DNA of 55,306 nt from Micromonospora qiuiae (GTDB lineage Bacteria > Actinomycetota > Actinomycetes > Mycobacteriales > Micromonosporaceae). The stretch lies in assembly GCF_016863555.1 (NCBI RefSeq), contig NZ_BOPC01000062.1, forward strand, positions 1-55,306. Direction: 5' to 3'. Position numbers and translations under genes: made by a program. The notes beneath the pieces are model-generated. The model saw only the letters and a program-made list of their open reading frames with translations, was not told where the DNA came from and ran no database searches. Positions within the stretch are counted from its first letter, which is position 1. The number at the start of each line of letters is the position of its first letter. Below, in pieces: positions 1 to 7,828 of the stretch.

Positions 1-987
1 GGGCACCGCGTCGTCGTGATCGTGGACGAGAACTCGAATCCCTTCGAGCTCGGCTGCGCAACGGAGGTCTTCGGCCTGCATCGACCCGAGGTCGGCCGCG
101 ATCTGTACGACTTCCGTCTCTGCTCGCCCGAGCCGAGCACGCTGATGCGGGACGGCTTCTTCACTTTGACCGGGGTCTCCGGTCTGGAAGCGGCTGACAC
201 GGCAGACACCTTGATCGTCCCTAATCGGCCCGACACCGACGTGCCCCGCCGCCCAGCCGTACTCGACACCATCCGGCGAGCACACGCTCGCGGCACGAGA
301 CTGGTCGGCTTCTGCAGCGGCGCTTTCACCCTTGCCGAGGCCGGGGTGCTCGACGGACGCCGGGCGACCGCGCACTGGCAGTGGGCGGACTCCTTCCGGG
401 ACCGCTTCCCCGCCGTGCGGCTCGAAGAGAACGTACTGTTCGTGGACGACGGCGACATCCTCACTGCAGCGGGGAGTGCAGCCGCCCTTGATCTCGGGCT
501 GCACATCGTCCGCCGAGACCACGGCATGCAGATCGCCAACTCGGTCAGTCGACGGCTGGTCTTCGCCGCGCACCGCGACGGCGGCCAGCGGCAGTTCATC
601 GAGCGCCCCGTGCTCGACATTCCCGACGAGTCCCTCGCGCCCACCTTGGTCTGGGCCCAGCAGCGGCTCGACGCGCCGCTGACCGTGGCTGACCTGGCCA
701 GGCACGCCTCGGTCAGCCCGGCGACGCTGCACCGCCGTTTCCAAGCACAATTGGGTACGACACCGCTGGCGTGGCTCACTCGGGAACGACTTGACCTGGC
801 ATGTCGGCTGATCGAGCTGGGTGAGACACGCCTTGAGGTGGTAGCGCGGCACAGCGGGATCGGCACCACCGCCAACCTGCGCACGTTGATGCGCCGAGAG
901 ACGGGGCTGACCCCCTCGCAGTACCGGCGCCGGTTCGGCCTCGCAGCGGTCGAGCCAGCAACTCCCGCAGTTGCTAGGCCTGCCTGA
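1..987 (+). CDS. GlxA-family AraC transcriptional regulator (5' end cut by window)
   Basis: DNA-binding regulator with an N-terminal DJ-1/PfpI (glutamine amidotransferase-like) domain and a C-terminal AraC double helix-turn-helix. The reading frame is open from base 1 (G-H-R-V-V-V-I-V-D-E-N), which matches the usual first beta strand of this family, so the true start lies upstream of the window; the first in-window start is GTG at 16. Counting from there, the DJ-1 domain covers about residues 1-165 with the nucleophile-elbow motif GFCSGAF at Cys100, and the AraC HTH covers about 215-310, ending in the typical 'GLTPSQYRRRF'. Such proteins usually act as sensors controlling neighbouring metabolic or detoxification genes; the effector is not evident here. 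The next gene downstream is convergent. Confidence 0.9.
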   Translation, partial: GHRVVVIVDENSNPFELGCATEVFGLHRPEVGRDLYDFRLCSPEPSTLMRDGFFTLTGVSGLEAADTADTLIVPNRPDTDVPRRPAVLDTIRRAHARGTRLVGFCSGAFTLAEAGVLDGRRATAHWQWADSFRDRFPAVRLEENVLFVDDGDILTAAGSAAALDLGLHIVRRDHGMQIANSVSRRLVFAAHRDGGQRQFIERPVLDIPDESLAPTLVWAQQRLDAPLTVADLARHASVSPATLHRRFQAQLGTTPLAWLTRERLDLACRLIELGETRLEVVARHSGIGTTANLRTLMRRETGLTPSQYRRRFGLAAVEPATPAVARPA

Positions 988-1184
988 TCGAAGCGCCTTG
1001 GGCGAGATGTTCGAGCTGCTCATCGGCTGACCGTCGATGCCGCCGGTGGAGCGGACCCGGGGTACGCCGGGCCGTCTCAGCACGGCGCCTCCGCGAGGAC
1101 AACGTGATCCTCGCGCAGGTCGCCGACCATGGCGAACTCGGCTCGGTCGACATCGCAGCAGAGAGGGAGATCGTGGGAAAGATC

Positions 1185-1213
1185 GGGACTGTACAAATTA
1201 TTTGTACAGTCCC
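1185..1213. repeat. 13-3-13 perfect palindrome between convergent genes
   Basis: Perfect inverted repeat: arms gggactgtacaaa (1185-1197) and tttgtacagtccc (1201-1213) with a 3-base centre tta. It lies between the 3' ends of the GlxA gene and the converging hydrolase pseudogene. The core TGTACAAA..TTTGTACA looks like a repressor operator of the TetR type, but the convergent position also suits a bidirectional terminator; no long T-run follows. Which one applies cannot be decided from the sequence. Confidence 0.7.
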
Positions 1214-1269
1214 GCAGGCCGAGCCGCCGCAGCCACGTCCCCGAATGTCTCGGTCCCGGAGTGCCCTGG

Positions 1270-2541
1270 TTACAGCCGTGGAGCATTGGCTGCGAGCCGG
1301 TCGGCGAGCCAGTCGAAGATTACGCCGGCGGTGTAGCTGATGTTGCCGATGCCGACGTGGTTGTCGGCTCCGGCGTCACGGGGTAGCAGCTGGAAGGTGG
1401 CCGGACCGGTGACATTCGCCGCGAACAGCTGGGCTTGTGTGATGGCCTCAGCTCCTTCGCCTTCGCCGCACAGTCAAAGGGTGGGACAGCGAATGTCGGT
1501 CTCCAGGCTGTCGAGGGTGAACTGGCCGCACCGGTGCAGGAAGTCTTCGATGGTCGTCGCGGCGGTCGTCCACAGCATCGAGTTCTCGATTGCGGCTTGC
1601 ATTGACCAGTCCCGGCGCGTCACGATCGCGACCGCCCGATTCAGGTGCCGGGCCACAAGGCCGCGCAGGGCCGCTGGGACTTGGTCGAGGATGCCGGCGG
1701 TCATGAGGGCGCGCATGTCGCGGATCGGTGCGTTAGCCACAAGTGCTGCATACCGGTGGTCGCGCGCGGCGGCGCGGGAGGCGAGGTATCCGCCGAAACT
1801 GACGCCGTAGAGCGCCACCCGGGCGGGGTCAACGTCAGGCCGGGCGGCGATGAAGTCCAGCAGGGCGGCGAAAACGGTCTCGCTGTCTTGCCGGAAGGTG
1901 AGGTCGGGGTGGCGGTGCAGCACACCGCGCTGCCCAGGGCCGTGGAACACCAGGACGTTGAGGCCGCGACGCAGCGCCTCCGGAACACCAGCGAAGAAGT
2001 AGCTCTCCTCGCCGAAGCCGTCACCGCCCCCGGAAAGAATGACGGTAGGCGCAGCCGTTCCTCGGTCGGCGCAGGCGAAGAAGTAGCCCGGCAGCATGAT
2101 GTCACCTTCGTACGGCACGGCCACCTTCTCCACTCGAAAATCGAATAGCGGCAACGCCGCGTCGAAGCTGGCGACGCTTTCCTCATACAGTTCGCGGTGG
2201 GCCACGGCACCATCACGCAGCCGGTCGAAGAAGAACTCGGCCGATCGCAGGTAGTTGTACGAGCGCAGGAACTGTGAGCGTGCCGTGTGGCGGTGACCAG
2301 CGTCCAGTGCCTCTTGCCCACGCCCGAAGGCGTGCCGTCCGGCGTAGTGCCATGCTGCTACCCAGGCGGGACGGTCTCCGCCACGCCGCCGGAAGTCCGC
2401 CACCGTCGACAGCAATTCGCCGACGGCGGCACCGCCGTAGGTGGCGTATGCGGGTGCCCGCTCGATCTGGAAGTCGAGCATTTCGCTGCGGGCCAAACCC
2501 AACCGCAACGTCCCACCGATGCTGAAGTCGCGTGCCATCAT
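1270..2541 (-). pseudogene. alpha/beta-hydrolase (FrsA/DUF1100-like), broken by in-frame TGA
   Basis: Alpha/beta-hydrolase of the esterase type with a helical N-terminal lid region. The nucleophile elbow GVSFGGY and oxyanion region (LSGGGDGFGEE, FHGPGQRG) are present. Translation from ATG 2541 (or the adjacent ATG 2538; upstream AAGGGATGG) stops at TGA 1474-1476, directly after 'DIRCPTL'. The same frame stays open beyond this stop to a TAA at 1270-1272 and encodes the expected C-terminus: LCGEGEGAEA (acid-residue strand) and 'DNHVGIGNISYTAGVIFDWL' with the catalytic His. The stop therefore removes the acid/His part of the triad, and the gene is probably inactive unless the stop is read through. 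It is divergent from a frameshifted TetR gene. Confidence 0.8.
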
Positions 2542-2665
2542 CCATCCCTTCGATTGGGGCAAAGTCGATGCCCCGAACCGGGTCGGCTCCAGCGTCGACC
2601 ACAATCAGGAGGACGGCCATCAGCAGATCATCGATCCTGTTGCGTAGCGCGACACAGGAGGGGAA

Positions 2666-3258
2666 ATGTCGCAGACGACCGGTGACCTCCGCACCGCGCG
2701 CACCCGTAAGGCGATCGTCGAAGCGTTCGCCGCTCTCGTACGCGAGCAGGGCTTCGACCAGGTGACTGTGGGAGAGATCGCCCGCCGGGCGATGGTGAAC
2801 CGGGCAACCTTCTACCGCCACTACCGCGACAAGTACCACCTGGTGGAAGACATCTTCGAGCACATGACCCGCGCACTGCTGGCCGAACTGGGCCCGCCAG
2901 GAGCGCTGCACCCAGCCGACCGGATCGCCACCTGGGCCACGCTATTCACCCACATCGGCCGCCGCGCCGACATTTACGGGCCGCTGTTGGGTTCTCATGG
3001 CGGCCCTTGGTTCGCCGCCCGCCTACGCGAACACTGCGTCGAACTTGCCGCCAGCGGCTGACGGCCATCTCTGGCATAGTCATCCCGGATGCCCAGCAAA
3101 TTCCGCTGGTCATGGTGGCCAGCCAGCTGGTCGGCGCGATCAGCTGGTGGCTGGAAAACCGCCAGCCAGTCTCCGCCAGGCAGATGGCCGACGCGTTCGT
3201 CCGCGTCACGTCCTACGGATATTTCCAGGCGCTCGGACTCGGTGACCTCCTCACATAG
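2666..3258 (+). pseudogene. TetR/AcrR-family regulator, frameshifted near 3057
   Basis: Transcriptional repressor with an N-terminal TetR helix-turn-helix (TRKAIVEAFAALVREQGFD..VTVGEIARRAMVNRATFYRHYRDK) starting at ATG 2666 behind a strong AGGAGGGG ribosome site. The first frame ends at a TGA around 3059 after 'CVELAASG'. The normal C-terminal TetR ligand domain continues in another frame: RLTAISGIVIPDAQQIPLVM, then VASQLVGAISWWLENRQPVS, to the stop at 3258. One missing base near 3057 (AGC-CGG-CTG read as AGCGGCTG) explains the break. It is divergent from the hydrolase pseudogene, so a former repressor-target pair has lost both members. An imperfect dyad around 2636-2657, just before the ribosome site, may be its operator. 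Confidence 0.8.
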
Positions 3259-3279
3259 AGGACGCCGAATCAGTGGGCA

Positions 3280-3609
3280 CTACCCGGCCAGCGTCGACCG
3301 CAGTCGCCCTGGCGCTACCGGGCACGGCCGTAGTCGTGGCAGGGTTTCGATGTCCTTGGCGCGCATCCGATCCCCGGGTTTGGCGGGATCGCGCAATGGA
3401 CGCAGCCGCGGCCCATCGCCGGGCTTGGGGAAGCTGTAGCGGCCCAGCATGTTGATGTGAGCATACGCCAGCGGCGACAGGCGGGCTGCGTCCTTGTCTC
3501 TGACTGGATAACCCTTGGCGCGCAGCAGGTTTACGGCCAGGTCGATGTGGCGGGTGTTCCAGAGCACGATCGCGTTGAGGCCCGCCCGTAACATCCAGCC
3601 CAAAAACAA
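3280..3609 (-). pseudogene. Tn3-family transposase C-terminal remnant
   Basis: About 80 residues match the extreme C-terminus of Tn3-family transposases: LRAGLNAIVLWNTRHIDLA, LLRAKGYPVRDKDAARLSPL and HINMLGRYSFPKP followed by LRPLRDP. The intact transposase elsewhere in this window ends with the equivalent segment (GLVLNCVTLWNTIYLDHAL, GYPVTDADAARLS, HINVHGHYSF, RPLRDP), but the sequences differ enough that this is a different element. The region upstream (towards 4000) shows no further transposase homology in any frame I read, so the rest of the gene, including the DDE residues, is gone. Confidence 0.8.
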
Positions 3610-4095
3610 CGCTCAGGAGTTGATCTAGCGCGAGGGCCGCCAGCGGCTGTTCGAGAATCGATGATTTCCTGAACGGGGGTGGCGATCCAGGCTCGCTCCG
3701 TGCTGCGTGAGCTGCCCACCGATGCCGACCTGCAGGCGGTGACAGCCGTGGTGGGACTGATGCTGAGGCAATGGTGGGGCACCCCAACCGGAGGTTGGTG
3801 CTGCACGAGGCGGTGGAGCGGCTGCGCGATGCGGCGATCCGCCGGCGGGCGATGGTGGAGCACTGCTGTCGCAGGTTGAGTCGCTGAGGGCCTGACGACT
3901 TCCCGCAGAATCACCCACAAGAAGTACGACGCTGCACCATCCCCAAGAGCAGAAATGCGGCGGGCCGGGACAGCTGGCAGCCATTAGTAGCGCCGATTTC
4001 TGCGCCGAAAGATTGGCCCTATAGGTGGCGTTTCGATACGGCTGGAGTGGCCTCTGACCACTGCCGTTGCGCGCCGAGCGATGGTTGGGCTTGGG
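3610..4095. other. Gene-poor stretch with unrecognised relics
   Basis: No intact gene found. The plus strand between about 3680 and 3890 has short open stretches in two frames (LRELPTDADLQAVTAVVG; then GHPNRRLVLHEAVERLRDAA) that look like pieces of one frameshifted gene of unknown identity. Around 3988-4012 a GCGCCG-ATTTCT-GCGCCG direct repeat followed by AAAGATTGGCCC weakly resembles a Tn3 terminal repeat; I could not confirm it. Confidence 0.4.
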
Positions 4096-4550
4096 TTATC
4101 CGGTCGCCAACTGTTCCACTGTGGTCAGGGGGACAGCGTGGAACCCGCCGCCAGATGCTCGGGCGTAGGAGTCGCTGCCGGGGATCTCGGCGAGCTTGCC
4201 GGTGAAGGGCTGCGAGGGGAGGCCGGTGGTGTCCCAGCAGCCTGCCTGGCTGAAGATCACCTGGTTGTTGACGAGGGGGGCGATACGCAGGATCGGGCCG
4301 ATTTCTGTGCCTGTCTGCTTGGCTGGCCAGGCGATGGCGAACAGGCTGCCGTCCTGGGCCCACAGTGAGCCCGCGTCGGCACCTGGGATCGGTGCTGAGA
4401 GACCAAGTCCGCTGTTCAGCCAGGCTGTGCTGTCTGGCGTAATCGTCGGGCCGCTGAGGTGCGCACGGTTTTCAGGAGCATTTCGTGATACACCTGGCCC
4501 TCGGTTGCGGTCTTCCCGGTGAGTGTGCCGTTGCCCACGATGATCGACGC
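4096..4550 (-). pseudogene. Fragment of an unrecognised, frameshifted protein gene
   Basis: The minus strand encodes a coherent protein segment ending at TAA 4096-4098: SGPTITPDSTAWLNSGLGLS, then GSLWAQDGSLFAIAWPAKQ, then GCWDTTGLPSQPFTGKLAEI and HAVPLTTVEQLATG. Upstream, the matching continuation lies in another frame (GGASIIVGNGTLTGKTATEG, QVYHEMLLKTV), so a frameshift occurs around 4455-4470. Both parts have strong third-position GC. The part beyond about 4550 is interrupted by stops. I do not recognise the family; the Gly/Ser/Thr-rich beta-like sequence suggests an extracellular or surface protein. It overlaps a small plus-strand reading frame starting at 4540, so the exact junction is uncertain. 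Confidence 0.45.
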
Positions 4551-4689
4551 GCCGCCCTGGCCCACCCACCACGAGAACGTGCACTTCTACGGCACTCACT
4601 CCGTCGGCATCGACGGCGAACTCGCCCAACTCGACGCCGACGGCTACCGGCCGCTGCGTCTGCCTGACGCCCCGGATGCCGGGTCCTGA
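4540..4689 (+). CDS. Small hypothetical protein (49 aa)
   Basis: Open frame from ATG 4540 (an alternative GTG lies at 4525) to TGA 4687-4689, 49 residues, containing THHENVHFYGTHSVGIDGEL and ending in RPLRLPDAPDAGS. The codons from about 4565 onward are almost all C/G-ended, as in neighbouring real genes. It is followed after 50 bp by another plus-strand gene. The first 20 bases or so overlap the minus-strand fragment, so its 5' end may be a fusion joint rather than a native start. Function unknown. Confidence 0.35.
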   Translation: MIDAPPWPTHHENVHFYGTHSVGIDGELAQLDADGYRPLRLPDAPDAGS

Positions 4690-4727
4690 CCTCACCGAAC
4701 GGCACCGGCCACGGTGAGGTGCGGACG

Positions 4728-4733
4728 TACAGT
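4728..4733 (+). promoter_or_regulatory. -10-like TACAGT; probable leaderless start
   Basis: TACAGT lies six bases before the ATG at 4740, the spacing expected when transcription begins at the start codon (TANNNT boxes of actinobacterial leaderless genes). No clear ribosome site precedes that ATG. Confidence 0.45.
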
Positions 4734-4739
4734 GCGGGG

Positions 4740-5264
4740 ATGGACACCGCCTACGACTGGGGCCTGGACCAGCCTCCCGACCCGGCCGCCGAGCACGCCG
4801 GCGAGGCGGACGGACTGACCCCGGAGCAGCTGCCGGAGGTGCGGAAGCTGACCGCGCAGGGCTGGCAGCTGGCACCGGACGCGCCGTTGTACGCGTTCCT
4901 GCCGGCAGTATGGCCGCGGGAATCGCGGACCTGGGTTCCGGACCGGGCCACGCGCTACGAAACCTGGTACGAGCAGGACCCGAAGACGCGCACGGTGCTG
5001 CGCGCCGAGACTCGCCAGGTCGGCCCGGCGATGATGACCGAGATCGATGACGACCATGACTGGACATTGGCCCGCGTCGGGATCACCGGGCGCCCCCGTG
5101 GGCGGCTGTGGCTGCTCAAGCCGCCGCGCGGCCACGGCAGCATCGACGCGGTCCTCGACCATGTGTGGCAGCACGCGCAGCAGCAGGGCATCGATGTGAC
5201 GATGAGCGAGCCGTTCGTGGAGTTGACCGTCCGCATCGTGCGAGGCGATGCCGCCACCCCCTGA
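4740..5264 (+). CDS. Hypothetical protein (174 aa)
   Basis: Soluble, acidic, Trp-rich protein without signal peptide or membrane segment; begins MDTAYDWGLDQPPDPAAEHA. The middle has a charged stretch, RYETWYEQDPKTRTVLRAET, and the C-terminus ends in SEPFVELTVRIVRGDAATP. ATG 4740 is preferred over a start 21 bases upstream (4719) because of the TACAGT box placed for a leaderless transcript. A hairpin about 25 bp downstream could end transcription. I do not recognise the family. Its surroundings (broken genes, transposon scraps) suggest an accessory region, but its own codon use is normal. Confidence 0.65.
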   Translation: MDTAYDWGLDQPPDPAAEHAGEADGLTPEQLPEVRKLTAQGWQLAPDAPLYAFLPAVWPRESRTWVPDRATRYETWYEQDPKTRTVLRAETRQVGPAMMTEIDDDHDWTLARVGITGRPRGRLWLLKPPRGHGSIDAVLDHVWQHAQQQGIDVTMSEPFVELTVRIVRGDAATP

Positions 5265-5289
5265 CCTGGCCACGCTGTTCTCATCCACG

Positions 5290-5318
5290 CCGATCCCGCC
5301 GGCATCATGCGGGATCGG
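5290..5318 (+). terminator. Hairpin downstream of the 4740-5264 gene
   Basis: Perfect 9-bp stem CCGATCCCG (5290-5298) / CGGGATCGG (5310-5318) with an 11-base loop, 25 bp after the stop codon. No T-run follows, as is common for actinobacterial terminators. Confidence 0.45.
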
Positions 5319-5611
5319 GCGGCCACTCGTGGCGGCCACCCGATCCGTCGTCAACGGTTGGTCAGGCCCAGGGGACCTGGTAGTAGGGGGCTTTCGGCGT
5401 CCGGCCCACATACTGATTTGCCGAATTCGGTGCATTCGCCGATCGACGCGGCTCTTGCAGGCGCTTGGCGCCGTAAGAGGTTCCGGAATCGATTGACGCA
5501 GTCTCCGGCTTGTGGTGTGTTTCGCCGCGCAGGATCTTCCGGCGGGAGCAACGCGGCCGACGGGGGCTTTATTTAGGTCATCACACCCTGGGCTGTGTGG
5601 CTGTGTGGCGG
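5319..5611. other. Intergenic stretch, nothing recognised
   Basis: Between the hairpin and the end of the next TetR gene I see no convincing gene. Short frames on both strands lack a plausible start, ribosome site or recognisable sequence. Confidence 0.5.
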
Positions 5612-6271
5612 CTAGTGTTGCCGGCTAGCGGTGCGTTGCAGCAGCGCCTGCATGCCGTCGATGAGCATTGCGACGCCTTGCTCGAACGCTTCGTTGCTCT
5701 CCGGTGGTCCGCCTTCGCGGATAGCCGCCGCCAAGGTGGGCGTGTTCTGGATCGCTGAGCCTGGTGATGTCGGCAGGTCCGGCTGGGGTCGGCGTCGGGC
5801 TGACTGCTCCTCCATGACGAACCCCGTGACGTAGTGCCCAATGGCGGTGATCGAGCGGAGCGCCTGGGCGGGTGTGAACCCGGCGCTGACGAGGGGCTGC
5901 AGTTCGGCTTCTGCCTGCCGGGCGATGGCTGGCCCGGGTCTGGTGCCGGCGACCAGTCGAGCACCGTCACGGCGGGACAGCAGCAGTTGGCGGCGCTCCC
6001 TGGCGCGTCGGGCGGTCCACTGCGGCCACGATTCGTCGTCGCGTGGCGAGCTCGTCCGCATTGCTACCTGAAGCTCCTGCGCCATCAGGTCGAGCAGTTC
6101 CTGCTTGTTGCGGAAGTGCCAGTACAGCGCAGGCGACTGCACGCCCAGTTCCGCCGCCAACCGCCGCACGGTCAACCCGTCAAGCCCGACCTCGTCGAGC
6201 AGAGCGAGTGCGGTAGCGGCGACGCTCGCCCGGTCGAGTCCGGCGGGGCGAGATCCGGTCCTGCCCTCCAT
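5612..6271 (-). CDS. TetR-family repressor (divergent from DUF998 gene)
   Basis: 219-aa repressor with N-terminal HTH (VAATALALLDEVGLDGLTVR, RLAAELGVQSPALYWHFRNK) and an all-helical C-terminal domain of the TetR_C type seen in drug-responsive repressors (AIGHYVTGFVMEEQSARRR region). ATG 6271 gives MEGRTG; a further ATG at 6289 would fall next to the operator and extend beyond the conserved N-terminus. It is divergent from the membrane-protein gene at 6343, and the 71-bp gap holds three related half-site arrays. It probably represses both itself and the membrane protein. The ligand is unknown. Confidence 0.9.
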   Translation of the reverse strand: MEGRTGSRPAGLDRASVAATALALLDEVGLDGLTVRRLAAELGVQSPALYWHFRNKQELLDLMAQELQVAMRTSSPRDDESWPQWTARRARERRQLLLSRRDGARLVAGTRPGPAIARQAEAELQPLVSAGFTPAQALRSITAIGHYVTGFVMEEQSARRRPQPDLPTSPGSAIQNTPTLAAAIREGGPPESNEAFEQGVAMLIDGMQALLQRTASRQH

Positions 6272-6290
6272 GAGTTGACACCTTAGCAAC

Positions 6291-6334
6291 GATCGAGCTA
6301 CCTTAGCGCCGATAAGGGCTTAGCGGCGATAAGG
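6291..6334. promoter_or_regulatory. Tandem TetR operator dyads
   Basis: Two similar dyads follow each other 18 bp apart: CCTTAGCGCCGATAAGG (6301-6317) and CTTAGCGGCGATAAGG (6319-6334); each pairs at 7 of 8 (or 6 of 7) positions around its centre. A third, half-matching copy, CCTTAGCAACGAT, begins at 6291. The last dyad overlaps the AAGGAG ribosome site of the 6343 gene, so binding would block its expression directly. Confidence 0.7.
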
Positions 6335-6342
6335 AGCATGTG

Positions 6343-7053
6343 ATGGTTGACGATGTGGGCGCGGCCCGACGCCAGCGTTGGCTGCTGGCCTGCGGTTTTG
6401 CGCCGCTGCTGTTCCTCGTCGTGATCCTCGTCCAGGGCGCGCTTCGCCCCGGCTACGACGCGATCAACCGGTGGGGCAGTGAGCTGAGCAACGGCGACTG
6501 GGGCTGGGTGCAGATCGCGAACTTCGTGATCACCGGCGTGCTGACGATCGCCTTTGCCGTCGGTGTGCGCACTGCGCTCCACGATGGGCCGGGGTCGAAG
6601 GTGATCCCCTGGCTCACCGGCGTGCTCGGCGCCGGCCTGATCGTCGCAGGGGTCTTCGTCACCGACCCGAATCCCGGATTTCCGCTCGGCTCGACACCAC
6701 CCACCGAGCCCACCATCCATAGCTGGATCCACAACCTGAACCTGTTCCCGACCTGGGCAGCGCTGACCGCAGCGATCCTCTGCACGGCATACCGTGCGAT
6801 ACTGCGCCGAGAGGGCCTGGCCTGGATCCTGCTCACCGTCGCCGCGGGCATCCTCACGCCGGCAACCATGTACGTCGCCGCCCAGCACTTCGACATGGAC
6901 ACCCTGACCGGCACCGGCCACGGCCTCTGGCAACGAATCAGCCAAGCCGCAGCGTTTGGCTGGTACGCGGTATACGCGGCGCGACTCCTACGCGCCGCGC
7001 CGGCTGCCGACACCGCCACGACCGGCCAACAGGCCAACGCATCGACCAAATAG
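6343..7053 (+). CDS. DUF998-family integral membrane protein
   Basis: 236-aa polytopic membrane protein with about six hydrophobic segments (for example LLACGFAPLLFLVVILVQGA, IANFVITGVLTIAFAVGV, VIPWLTGVLGAGLIVAGVFV). The motif 'VFVTDPNPGFP' between helices is typical of DUF998 proteins. ATG 6343 is chosen because AAGGAG lies 8 bp upstream; GTG 6340 is closer than usual. Expression is likely controlled by the divergent TetR. The biochemical role of DUF998 is not established; linkage to TetR suggests response to a small molecule. Confidence 0.85.
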   Translation: MVDDVGAARRQRWLLACGFAPLLFLVVILVQGALRPGYDAINRWGSELSNGDWGWVQIANFVITGVLTIAFAVGVRTALHDGPGSKVIPWLTGVLGAGLIVAGVFVTDPNPGFPLGSTPPTEPTIHSWIHNLNLFPTWAALTAAILCTAYRAILRREGLAWILLTVAAGILTPATMYVAAQHFDMDTLTGTGHGLWQRISQAAAFGWYAVYAARLLRAAPAADTATTGQQANASTK

Positions 7054-7828
7054 ACGCGCGGCTGAGCAACTCCCGACACGCCCGCACCCGTCGACTGCAA
7101 CCCGCCCATCATCAAGATCAGGTGCAAGCATCTGCCGCCGACATGGGGCACCAGTCGTCCGGACACCCTCACGGTCAGTACGGCATCCAGATCGCCCGCC
7201 GCGTCATCAGACGGTGATCGTGTGCAGATCTCGCCGCCAGCACCATGCTCCGTGTGACTCACCGTGATTGCGGACGAGCCATGAACGCGAATACAAGACA
7301 GTTGGATTACACGACCCTGCCAGTCGGGCGGGCCAGTAGGGCGGCGCGTTGCCGCCGCCCGGCTCGCCGAGGGGCTTCGGCAAGGCCCTTCGTCAACTTG
7401 GATGAGAACTCGCCACGAGTCCCGCCACCGACACGGCGTACTCGCCAGTCTCTCTGAGACTCGACATCACTCTCTTCGGGGGAAGCGATCGGAACCGCGC
7501 CGACCCTGTTTACCGGATTACCGGTTACAGCAATCCGATAAACAATCGCCATGAAACGGACATATCAGGAATGCATCATAATGACAGTTAAGGTGCGTAA
7601 GCGCCTAGGATGGTGCTGATCGATCGATTACCAGAGGTTGCCCTCGCTGGGCTTCTGACCGATGGCTCGCCGGATCAAGGCGGCGAGCTCGCTCGGACCC
7701 CCGGTCGAACCGGGCTACCGGTGATTCATGCCTGCTGGCACGCTCGGGTCCCGTACGCCCCGGACCGGCATGGGAGCAGTCACCCGACGAGAAGTCCCGG
7801 TCGAACCCTCAGGATGGCCAGGCCGCGC
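7054..7828. other. 775-bp intergenic region with a lower-GC core
   Basis: No convincing gene. The part from about 7480 to 7610 is clearly A/T-richer than its surroundings and contains a dyad (7507-7544), which suggests control DNA or an imported fragment. Short frames (for example a 58-codon frame from ATG 7281 and an 81-codon minus-strand frame from 7552) have poor codon bias and no ribosome site. Confidence 0.5.
7507..7544. repeat. 13-bp inverted repeat in A/T-rich spacer
   Basis: Arms TGTTTACCGGATT (7507-7519) and AATCCGATAAACA (7532-7544) match at 12 of 13 positions, with a 12-base spacer that itself contains the palindrome ACCGGT. Looks like an operator, but no neighbouring start codon is placed to use it. 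Confidence 0.5.

Noticed and set aside
4096..5067. Single 323-codon minus-strand gene
   Set aside because: The part beyond about 4550 is antisense to a well-biased plus-strand gene and changes character; only the C-terminal third looks like real protein.
7281..7457. 58-residue possible peptide precursor (MNANTRQLDYTTLPVG...)
   Set aside because: No ribosome site, no modification enzyme nearby and Arg-rich composition; not supported as a peptide natural product gene.
7307..7552. 81-residue minus-strand frame (MAIVYRIAVTGNPV...)
   Set aside because: Poor third-position GC at its start and unlike neighbouring genes; no recognisable family.
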